In this document: positions 1 to 9,990 of the stretch, piece by piece
Layout of the letters: every line of letters begins with the position of its first letter
Numbering within the stretch: the first letter of the stretch is position 1
Assembly: GCF_035582795.1 (NCBI RefSeq)
Contig: NC_134369.1
Coordinates: forward strand, 54,808,001-54,872,000
Direction of reading: 5' to 3'
DNA length: 64,000 bases
Source: Mycteria americana
Lineage: Eukaryota; Chordata; Aves; Ciconiiformes; Ciconiidae
Position numbers and translations under genes: made by a program
Notes under the pieces: generated by a model
Databases searched by the model: none
What the model was told of the DNA's origin: nothing
The model's input: only the letters and a program-made list of their open reading frames with translations

Positions 1-846
1 AAGCATTGTCCAAATTCTGCCTTGCTGGGGGCAGTAAGGGAAAACTAATAAAAAGTGTGTCACACCTATTCATTTGTACTGTCAAATGGGACCCTACAAG
101 GCACAGGGAAGTCTTATAGCTTAGAAAATCACTGCTAACAAAAGTTCTTGAGCTTGTATGCATAAGCTGTATGCACGTTATAGTGAAAGCCACATTTAAC
201 TCTCCCTTAAAAGCAGCATTTCTCAGAGACATTGGAATAAAAGACTATTTGATATAAAATATTCAAAAATAGTAGATTCAAATATGACAGCATGACTTTC
301 AACATAATAGTATTTTCATAAAGATAATTACAGTAGATCTAGTAACTCTCTGGGACCTTACACAATTTTAAATTCTTTTTTAGTTACCTCTTTTATTAGG
401 AATGAAAACTATCAGACCATTTTTCTATTATATTTATGGGATATTATTGAACACTATGGTTATAAAGACATTTTACCATTTCTACTGTACATTTGCAACT
501 GCCAGCCTTCCACTTCTAAACAATACAGGCACAACATAATTTTAGAAACTGGGAGAGGAAAATACTATGTTGGGTGTATTAAAAAAAGCAGAAATCCTTT
601 ATTCCTTTCCAGAATCCATTCTATGTCTAGTGGAGGCAGAAAAATAGATACAGACCTTTTAATACTAATGAGAAAAGTGCTGTTGTGAGAAGAGCAACAA
701 TGCTAAGCAAGAGAATGATATAAACAGTAAAAAGACCAGAAATAGCACTGTAACTGTAAAGCATACCATTGATTTTGGTGTAACAAAGGAGATCAGTTAA
801 AACTGGAAATAAAACTGGGTGTCCTCTATACACGTACATAGCACAT
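1..846. other. AT-rich unannotated DNA, left edge
   Basis: No exon, RNA gene or mobile element was recognised here. The sequence is AT-rich with scattered stop codons. A 70-codon minus frame at 627-839 is hydrophobic and low in complexity, and I treat it as chance. It may be EFCAB11 intron or intergenic DNA, since the last EFCAB11 exon was not found. Confidence 0.5.
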
Positions 847-3152
847 GCCTTCTACGACAAAGTAACCTGCTCGGTTGACGTGGCGAGCAGTGGACATTGT
901 CTACCTGGATTTCTCCAAGGCTTTTGATACGGTTTCCCACAGCTTCCTCCTAGAGAAACTGGTGCATTACGGTCCAGACAAGTGGCCTGTGCGGTGGGTG
1001 GGGAACTGGCTGCCAGGCCGCACCCTGAGGGTGGTGGTAAATGGCTCCTTTTCAACCTGGCAACCTGTCACAAGTGGGTCCCCCAGGGGCAGATATTGGG
1101 CCCAACACTGTTTAATATCTTCATAAGTGATCTGGATGATGCGATCAAGTGTACCCTGATGAAGTTTGCTGATGATACTAAACTGAGTGGGGAATTGGAC
1201 ACATCGGAAGGGAGAGCCACCCCGCAGGAAGACCTGGGTAGGCTGGAAGAGTGGGCTAACAAGGACCATGTGAAGTTCAACAAGGACAAGTGTAAGGTCT
1301 TGCATCTGGGCAAACATAATCCAGGAGTGCAGCACAGGCTGTGATCTACCCAGCTGGGGAGCAGCCCTGTGGAAAGGGACCTGGGGGTCCTGGTGGACAA
1401 CAAGCTCCATATGACGCTTCTTATGCCGCTGCTGCGCATAAGAGAATGCTGGGCAACAGGATGCTGGGTTGCATCAACAAGGGCATCACAGAATCACAGA
1501 ATCACAGAATCATATAGGTTGGAAAAGACCTTTAAGATCATTGAGTCCAACCATAAACCTAACACTACCAAGACCACCACTACACCATGTCTCTAAGCAC
1601 CTCATCCAAACGTCTTTTAAATACCTCCAGGGATGGCGACTCAACCACTTCCCTGGGCAGCCTGTTCCAATGCTTGATAACCCTCTCGGTGAAGAAAAAT
1701 TTCCTAATATCCAGTCTAAACCTCCCCTGGCACAACTTGAGGCCATTTCCTCTTGTCCTATCGCTTGTTACCTGGGAGAAGAGACCGACCCCCACCTCTC
1801 TACAACCTCCTTTCAGGTAGTTGAAGAGAGCGATGAGGTCTCCCCTCAGCCTCCTTTTCTCCAGGCTAAACAGTCCCAGCTCCCTCAGCCGCTCCTCATC
1901 AGACTTCTGCTCCAGACCCTTCCCCAGCTTCGTTGCCCTTCTCTGGACACGCTCCAGCACCTCAATGTCTCTCTTGTAGCGAGGGGCCCAAAACTGAACA
2001 CAGTATTCGAGGTGCGGCCTCACCAGTGCCGAGTACAGGGGCACGATCACTTCCCTAGTCCTGCTGGCCACACTATTCCTGATACGAGCCAGGATGCCCT
2101 TGGCTTTCTTGGCCACCTGGGCACACTGCTGGCTCATATTCAGGTGGCTGTCAACAAACACCCCCAGGTCCTTCTCTGCTGGGCAGCTTTCCAGCCACTC
2201 TTCCCCAAGCCTGTAGCGTTGCATGGGGTTGCTGTGGCCCAAGTGCAGGACCTGGCACTTGGCCTTGTTAAACCTCATACAATTGACCTCGGCCCATCCA
2301 TCCAGCCTGTCCAGGTCCCTCTGCAGAGCCTGCCTACCCTCCAGCAGATCAACACTCCCACACAACTTGGTGTCATCTGCAAACTTACTGAGAATACACT
2401 CGATCCCTTCGTCCAGATCATTGATAAAGATGTTAAACAGAACTGGCCCCAACACAGAGCCCTGGGGAACACTGCTTGTGACCGGCCGCCAACCGGAGTA
2501 AACTCCATTCACCACCACTCTTTGGGCGTGGCCGTCCAGCCAGTTCTTTACCCAGCGAAGAGTGAGCAGAGAGTATCACGAGCAGAGACAAAGTCATTAT
2601 CCCACTCTACTCAGCGCTTGTCAGACCATACCTGGAATACTGTGTTCAGTTTTGGTCCCAGCTAGGCAAAAAAGATGTGGACAGGCTGGAGAGGGTCCAG
2701 AGAAGGGCCAGAGGTGATCAAAGGACTGGGAAGCCTGTCATATGAGGAAAGGCTGAGACAACTGGGTTTGTTCAGCCTTGAGAAAAGAAGGCTTAGGGGA
2801 GACCTTATCACCATGTTCCAGTATTTAAAGGGTGGCTACAAAGAAGGTGGAGACTCCCTTTTTACAAGGACTCACATGGAAAAGACAAGGGGTAATGGGT
2901 ACAAGTGACTCCTGGGGAGATTCCAGTTGGACACGAGGAAAATTTTTCACAATGAGAACAGTCAGCCATTGGAATAATCTCCCCAGGGAAGCGGTGAATT
3001 CGCCAACATTGGACACTTTTAAGATTTGGCTGGACAGGGTGCTGGACCATCTTGTCTAGACCATGCTTTTGCCAAGAAAGGTTGGACCAGATGATCCTTG
3101 AGGTCCCTTACAACCTGGTCTTCTATGATTCTATGATTCTATGATTCTATGT
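847..3152 (+). mobile_element. CR1 LINE, plus strand, 5'-truncated and split by another CR1
   Basis: This is a degenerate CR1 non-LTR retrotransposon in two pieces, 847-1489 and 2580-3152. The left piece encodes reverse-transcriptase motifs, including [13 protein letters not shown] near 898-940 and FADDTKLSG near 1160-1190, in frames broken by indels. It then runs into the CR1 C-terminal domain (VLHLG near 1300, LGVLVD near 1380). The right piece resumes with IIPL and LEYCVQFW (2595-2655), then [24 protein letters not shown] (2738-2812). It ends in the diagnostic CR1 tail of repeated ATTCTATG units at 3124-3152. The 5' end is truncated inside the RT domain. The many frame breaks say it is old and inactive. 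It is interrupted by a minus-strand CR1 at 1490-2572. Confidence 0.9.
1490..2572 (-). mobile_element. CR1 LINE, minus strand, nested inside the plus CR1
   Basis: A 5'-truncated CR1 lies inside the older plus-strand CR1. Read on the minus strand, a 312-codon frame (1580-2518) starts in the RT domain at [14 protein letters not shown]. It carries [27 protein letters not shown] (the YxDD-box equivalent) and the usual CR1 C-terminal domain through [10 protein letters not shown] and a stop. The 3' tail appears on the plus strand as repeated CACAGAAT units at 1490-1515. The flanks are GCATCAC (1483-1489) and GTATCAC (2573-2579), a likely 7-bp target duplication with one mismatch. Joined across it, the outer CR1 reads through sensibly. 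The intact frame shows that it is much younger than its host element. Confidence 0.9.
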
Positions 3153-6100
3153 ACATGGTAGAGTTCTTTATGATAATACTAATTAAACTGAAATCACTCT
3201 CAAGGAGTAATATAAAGCTGGGATCCCATTCAAAACCCAACACTTCGCTGGCTAGTTTCCTACTCAACAGCAGAGGAATTGGTCGTCACATGGGTCCAGG
3301 AATAATTACAGCAGCAGATGCTGTAACACTCCTGAAGCATCACAGTTCTACTTATTCTGTCTTTGCTCAGGACTTTTATTAGCTGCTACTATCACAAGAT
3401 TGATTCACTCCCTCCAAGCAAAGCACATGGCTATGTCTGCTTTAACAAACATATTTTTAAGGAATCTCTTTCTTCTCGGGATAGATCTTCTGTTTCTACA
3501 ACAGGTAGCTTGTTACTTTAGGGGAAGATTTTTACTAGGAAAAAAAAAAAGATTACCAAGGGAGTAAAATGAATTAGGCTGTGAGGATTTGGAAAGTGCT
3601 TTAAGTCTAAACTCTTCTTATCTACTCTATAGCACTAATATCTTACAGAAATTTTACATTAAATCGAAGTCAAAGTTTTGGATATTTTATTGTGTACCTA
3701 TGAAAACAGAGTCTCATGTATGTTTCTTAACTCCCAGCTCAGGGCAGTATTTGTTAACCAATTGATTCTTGTGCATATACTGAAGTACCAGTATAGCTGT
3801 TAAAGTCGATGGATCTCAGTCAGGTCTAAGTGCATCACTGATTTATCTATATAAAGGCCTATAATTGGAATATATATTTGTAGAAGATTTAAAGAAAGAA
3901 TGAAGAGTCAAGATCAAAGGCCAAATCCAAGCTAGATATTCACTATGGCAGAACAGTTTTCTGCTTGCTATTTTCCCTAGCCAACAACGTGCGAGCGAGG
4001 TGGCCAAGGTTTGATTTCTCAGACCAAGCAACTAGCTATCCATTTACAACTGATGAATTCTGGCACAAATCCAGACAAAGACTGATTTTATACTCAAGAC
4101 TGATAAAGAAAGGCTTGGCTTTCTGACCTCAATAAAAGCTGGTACATCTGAAAACTTCTCCAGTTTTTCCAACTGCATCAATTGGTCTATACAAAACATT
4201 ACTTTACAACCCTGTCTCATCTATGTCAGTGTCGTCATTTGTCCGTTCTGTTGCTATATCCATGAAAGCTGAAAGCCAGCTCCCAACTCAAAGACCTTTC
4301 ATGGTCCTTAAATAATATTCCTGCATAATGATTCATAAAATAGAAAATTATCTGCTTAACTGACAGGATAGTTACTTTGTTTTTCTTTCAGATACTAATC
4401 TAACAGAGAAACTTTGTTTCAACATGCAAAGTGTAACATTCCTATACATTCAAAAAACTGCAAACAAGCAACCCAGAGAAAAACCGAACCAAAAGAAGAC
4501 GTTTTTCATCCAAAGAACACTTGACAAGTGACAGATACTTTACCATGTTTCATTCAGAGAAAACAGCATTAAAAGACACTCAATAACAAAAAATTGACAT
4601 TTTTCTAATGTGCCTTGAATATGCCTGCTACTCTTAGTTTTCTGGTCAGTTCTGATGAGATCACCACATTTTGCTTCTGTGAAATGGAAGAATGACACTA
4701 TCCCTTATGCAAACAGCTTTGTGATGTGCTGATGAGAAGCACTATACACTAATTAGGTATTTATGAAGTTTCCACTGCTCGCGTGCTTCAGAAGAACTTA
4801 TTCTACTTTGTTTGATTAAAAAATGTTCTATCTTCAACCAATGTTTAAAGGCCTTCTTAAAGGCCTTTAAAGGCCAGTACAAGTGGACCTATGTCAAATA
4901 TTACCTTACTATTTTTCTACTATCACCATGCTATTTTTCTCTATGCACATCTCTATCCTTTTTCTTTAATTTCGGTTTTGCTGCTGGTTTTCTCAGACAA
5001 CATCCTTTTCAAAGTCTGAAGGAAATAATACTCACCTGACAGAAGCAGCTTCACAGCCACCAAGTAAGAATTGTCAAAGGCAGGTTGAAAAAAGCTTCTA
5101 AACTTTAAAAAAGGATTCTTTGTAATTACATATACAGGATAATTTTCAGAATTAAACAGGATTTTCAGACTGACAGTATACCTTTCTCTTTACCTCAGCT
5201 CCCCATTTGTAGCATGGTGGTTGTGAGAGTCAACTGTTTCCAGGAGATCTTGTGTGGTGTTGTTCTTGAAACATGAGAATCATCTGAAGACCTGTTTAAT
5301 TCCTTTCTGTTCCCTTCCAACAGTTATTCCTAGACCCTTCAGAGAAGGGTACCTCCATCGTAGTAAACCATTAAATAGATTGTTCACAGACAAATTTCCT
5401 TCTTAATCTAATCCATCTACAGCTGGTGACTGTCTGTAATGTAACTCTCAATGTAATTTAATTAAAAACTCAATGTAACTGAGATGTACTGTCGATGTAA
5501 GTGCAAATAACTAATGTAACTGCAAATATCCTTATTATTCATATAACTGTCTCAACTTCTTGAATACAGCTAAGCTTTAGACTTTGAGTTATATTTCATG
5601 GAATTAATTCTTTAGACAACTATTCTCCGGTCTGGGCCAAAACAAATATCAAAAAGTATATCCTTTCAGCAAAATGAAATTCTTTCATTCAGTTCTATTA
5701 CTACCCCTTTGATTTACTGCCCTCATCAGATGAAAAATGGAATTATAACATTTTACATCCATAATAGGAACTGGTACAATGTATCCTAATACTTATGTGC
5801 TTCCCAAACTAAAGAGTCCCCAACGTTGCAGTCTCCTCTCCTGTGGAAATCTAACCAGGTTTGCTCCTGTTTCCTTAAGTTCTTTTCAAGCTGGAGAAAG
5901 CTAGTGTTCAAAGGCAGAACACATTGATTCACACATTTCTATACTTGTTCATAGTATTTTTTCTATCCCAGTCTTATTGGATATTTTAGTGCTCTTTGAA
6001 ATTAATTTCACATTTCCAGTGAAAACTCAACATTAGCACTTCTCTTAATTCGATAAAAGATATCTGAAACCCAATAATTATTAATTCTAATTTTTATTAG

Positions 6101-6532
6101 ATTTATTGTTGAACACATCTCTTATCAATCATTGGGCAATTATCAATCATTCCTCCTAGCTTTACTGGGAGCCTCTGACTCCTCTAAACTTTCTCTATGT
6201 ATAATTAAAGTAAATAACATTATGTCATTTGTAAGTATTGATACTTGATTGTTCATCTCCTATATTGGATTTTAAAACCCTTAGGCATTTCCTTACAAGT
6301 CTTCTGAAAATTAAAAATGGCCTAATTTTTCTTACTCTTTTATTCTCATTCACCACCGTACAGAAATACCTTTTAACTGACAGCTAACATCGTTGAAGTT
6401 TCTCCAAAAGGTTATTCTAAAAAGCCCTTTAAAAACTTGGAATTTAAAAGCTTCAGTTAATATTTATGGAGTACTTTGGAACCATAATCTTTCTTGAGAA
6501 TAGACACACCTATCTTTTAATTCAATGTCACC
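3153..6532. other. AT-rich unannotated DNA
   Basis: No exon or recognisable element was seen. A small cluster of repeated AAAGGCCTT-like words occurs at about 4847-4876 and could fold on itself. ORFs here are short and composition-driven. It is probably EFCAB11 intron or intergenic DNA. Confidence 0.4.
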
Positions 6533-6722
6533 ACAGAATCATTAAGGTTGGAAGGGACCTCTTGAAATCATCTAGTCCAACCCCATTGCAGCTAGGTTGT
6601 CCGGGACCATCTCGAGTTGGTTCTTGAATATCTCCACAGATGGAAACTCCACAAACTCCATGGGCAACCTGTTCTAGTGTTTGATCACCCTTACAGTAAA
6701 AAAGTGTTTTCTTGTCTTTCCA
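6533..6722 (-). mobile_element. CR1 LINE 3'-end fragment, minus strand
   Basis: About 190 bp matches the last part of a CR1 in reverse orientation. It shows the CAGAATCATTAAGGTTGGAA-type tail, then the GGGACCTCTTGAAATCATC and GTCCAACCCC words. The stretch near 6640-6705 is the complement of the CR1 C-terminal coding end. No tail repeats remain beyond one unit. It is an old, heavily truncated copy. Confidence 0.85.
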
Positions 6723-8029
6723 CCAACATTTAAACAGCATCTTCATTAAAGGCAAGTTGCGTATTGAAAATAATTTTCTAATTAAAAAAAAACCACAACA
6801 CAAAAATAAAAATGGAGATGTACAAGCTAAGATTAATCTCAGCATTATCTTGGTACATAATTCAACAATTTTTGGATTGAAAGTATTTTGGAACCTACTG
6901 GATGGAATGTTTCTGCTTTCTAAGCATTCTCATCCAGTTATTCTACAAGCCTGAGCCGTCTCCGCTGGGAGACTTATTGTTGCTATGTTTGTATACAGAG
7001 TTCATTGTTTCAAGTGCTCTGCAAGTCAGATTAATTAAAGTATTTATTTTGTTTATTTCACTGCTGCTGAATCAAGGCAGACCTACATCTTGTAAGAACA
7101 TAAGTACGGTACACTTCTACTTTTAGAGCACATTCCACACAAACTAGTTGATTTTCCTCATAGGGACCAATTATAAAATATGAAGGAAAATGACACTTAT
7201 TCACTGATATTGCACCTTTAAAAAAGCCAGCAGAAACAGTAACAGAGGAAAGATACTTATTACTTTTTTTTGGCTCCTTGCAGAAGTTGATAATGATATA
7301 CATATTCATAATGTTTTTGTTAGAACACAGACGCACATTGGAGAACTTCAGTAAGTTTGAAATGTTCATTTAAATCTGTTTCTTTTCTCTCTGTAAACTA
7401 GCTGTGACCTGTGACCAGAGCGTCTTAGATCTTCTTCAGCTTGGTTTTCCATTCTTTACTCTTTTGCTTTCATGGCTGAATAGAGGAACAATAGCCTTGC
7501 TGTTGCTGAACTGTCCCTGTTCCTGACAGGCTTAGGAATAGGTGTTCCATGTGCAAAGAGGCAGCGGAGATATTTGCAGGTATTTACGAACAAGATTGCA
7601 GGAACTGCCCTTAATCACCGAACTGGAATCACCAATGGCTACACAAACAGTATCAAGAGTGAGGAAGGAAAGCAAGCAGTATTACTACTGACAAAGGATT
7701 TTCTTTTCATTTTAGGTAATGTTCTGTTCTGGATAACAAGAATAATTTGGTTCTTTCATTGATGTTTTGGGGGCATTCCTTTTTACATAGAGTACTTAAA
7801 GACCAGTGGTCAACTTAGTTTGGCATAGTATTACATAGTTTATCACTGATTTTAGTTAAAGAAGATTTTCGTTTCAGTGTTAGTAACACAGCATATTAAG
7901 ATATATCCAATAAAATCAAAGAATAATATAACTGTTGTGCTTAAATAAATGCCATCTTCACACTTAAATCTGTGAATATCCTAAGAGGCCTGAGACTTTC
8001 TTGTACATCGGTACTCTGGAAAACTGTAT
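6723..8029. other. AT-rich unannotated DNA
   Basis: No gene or element was recognised between the CR1 fragment and the LTR. The short frames (for example 7058-7369 minus and 7574-7762 plus) have no recognisable motif or exon-like boundaries. Confidence 0.4.
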
Positions 8030-8034
8030 ATATG

Positions 8035-8594
8035 TGTCGTGGTTTAGCCCCAGCCGGCAGCTAAGCACCACGCAGCCGCTCACTCACTCCCCCTCGGTGG
8101 GATGGGGGAGAGAATCGGAAGAACAAAAGAAAACTTGAGGGTTGAGATAAAAACAGTTTAATAGGTAAAGCAAAAGCCACGCACGCAAGCAAAGCAAAGC
8201 AAGGAATTCATTCACTACTTCCCATGGTCAGGCAGGTGTTCAGCCATCTCCAGGACAGCAGGGCTCCATCACGCGTAACGGTTACTTGGGAAGACAAACG
8301 CCATCACTCCAAATGTCCCCCCTTCCTTCTTCTTCCCCAGCTTTATATACTGAGCATGACGTCATATGGTATGGAATAGCCCTTTGGTCAGTTTGGATCA
8401 ACTATCCTGGCTGTGCCCCCTCCCATCTTCTTCTGCACCTGGCAGAGCACGGGAAGCTGAAAAGTCCTTGACTAGTACAGCAGCAACTAAAACATCTCTG
8501 TATTATCAACACTGTCCTCAGCACAAATCCAAAACATAGCCCCATACCAGCCACTACGAAGAAAATTAACTCTGTCTCAGCTGAAACCAGGACA
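8035..8594 (+). mobile_element. Solo LTR copy A, retrovirus-like (ERVL-type) family
   Basis: A 560-bp element begins TGTCGTGGTTTAGCC and ends CCAGGACA, so it has the TG...CA ends of an LTR. It is flanked by a perfect 5-bp target duplication, ATATG (8030-8034 and 8595-8599). There is no internal gag or pol sequence next to it, so it is a solo LTR. A TATATA box (8344-8349) is followed by a perfect CRE/ATF palindrome TGACGTCA (8357-8364). A tandem CAAAG stretch lies at about 8190-8202. The same family recurs at 19,048, 23,304-27,020 and 48,698. The 5-bp duplication points to a class III (ERVL-like) family, which is inference. Confidence 0.88.
8344..8364 (+). promoter_or_regulatory. Putative LTR core promoter: TATA box and CRE
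   Basis: Inside LTR copy A, TATATA at 8344-8349 lies just upstream of TGACGTCA at 8357-8364, the palindromic CREB/ATF consensus. In copies B and C the corresponding octamer reads TGACGCCA and TGATGTCA, each a single change away. Activity is inferred only from motif match. Confidence 0.4.
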
Positions 8595-8599
8595 ATATG

Positions 8600-9890
8600 G
8601 CTGTTCACTGTGACCCAGCTAAGTGGAAGACAAACAATGAGTCAAAGGCAAACTTTGGAGTGAAGAAACCACTGGAACAGCCACCAGAAGGTATCAAGTA
8701 AATAAATTCCATATACAACCTGGGGGTAGGCTTTTAAAGGGCCTAGTTAACAATGGGATCTTCTTGTAAATTTAGACCTGAATATCCTTCTATTACAGAC
8801 CTTCAAAGATAAATATTAACACTCCTATCTTTTGCTGCACAAAGAACCTTCTATCCCATAGCTGTTCTTTTTTAAAGGTTAAACTTTCAAGAAACGCAGT
8901 CTATGACTCTGGAAGTCTCAATACTTACTGGTGGTGCAGTACCAGAGGATACAGTAACATGAAAATGGCTTTACAGTTTGATTAATCACACCTGAATTAA
9001 CTTTGCAGAGTTTGAATGGTATGGATTAAATTAGGCACAAGGCCACGCACTCAGCAATAACACTGAGCAGATGCTCATTAATTGAACAATTTCACTTGAT
9101 GACTCTGAATGAAACAATGAAATGGGAATTCTTTCTTTAAGTAAGGAAAGAAAGCAATATGTAGTCACATAACTGAAGCCCCTTACAAAATGCATAATCT
9201 CCAAGTGGCTCAAATAAAACCATGCAGCAAATCTATCTTTGGTTCCTTGATTCTGTAACTTTAATATTCTTTTAAAACAAACTTTGTAAACATAGTTTTT
9301 CCAGGCTTTAAAAAAAATCAAGTAGATATAATAGATTCAAATAACTTATGCTTAGAGTTGGAATCTATCCTACAATTAATTGAGCTAACAGAATAGACAT
9401 ATATATGTGTATATGTATTTTTATACATATTAACAACTTTTATCCTTGTATGTGGAATTGGAGCACTGTAATGATGTCACAAATTCCTGCTGAGTAGGGG
9501 AATACAGCATCTCAAGAGTCTTGGGATTCCAAATTATCCCAGATTTTTGGATGCGAATTTCCAAATGTCTCCCGTAGAGTCCTTTCTACTAATTTTAGAT
9601 TTCAGCTCCTTGTTACAACATGGCTTTATTCGAGTCATCATACAAATTATTATAGCCATAACAAATACAAAAAACTACATCCGAACAACAGACTAGAACT
9701 TAATTTAGATTGATCTCTATTGTTAAGTAGCCTGTTTTTCAATAATTCTTACTGATTACGTGCCTTCATGTAATAACAGGCATACATTACAATAATATTT
9801 TGCAGTCCTCCATTACGGCATGATCACTGTACAAATAATCAAAATTTGTAAAAGCATTTATGATTACGATATTAATATGCTCAGTGTGGC
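8600..9890. other. AT-rich unannotated DNA
   Basis: Nothing recognisable was seen apart from a short TATA/TGTA-rich tract near 9400-9430. The 96-codon minus frame at 9031-9321 lacks any identifiable domain. Confidence 0.4.
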
Positions 9891-9894
9891 TGGT

Positions 9895-9990
9895 GAGAAA
9901 TACCATTTCGTGATGAGGAAACTGAGGCACAAACAGTATAGCAATTTGCAGAAGAGTATGCAATAAGCTTTGGCAGGTATATAAACCACG
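9895..9990 (+). repeat. Probable ancient MIR/CORE-SINE remnant
   Basis: The stretch at about 9913-9932 reads TGATGAGGAAACTGAGGCAC. This is the well-known core of the MIR family of SINEs. It is followed by decayed counterparts of the rest of the core (TTGCAG...GCTTTGGCAG to 9976). MIR-type SINEs predate the bird-mammal split, so a remnant in a bird is plausible. It is judged by eye from one strong word and a weaker alignment. Confidence 0.5.

Noticed and set aside
1469..2665. 398-codon plus frame as an independent host gene
   Set aside because: It is antisense to a CR1 and runs through an insertion junction into the outer CR1. It is kept only as an observation about CR1 antisense frames.
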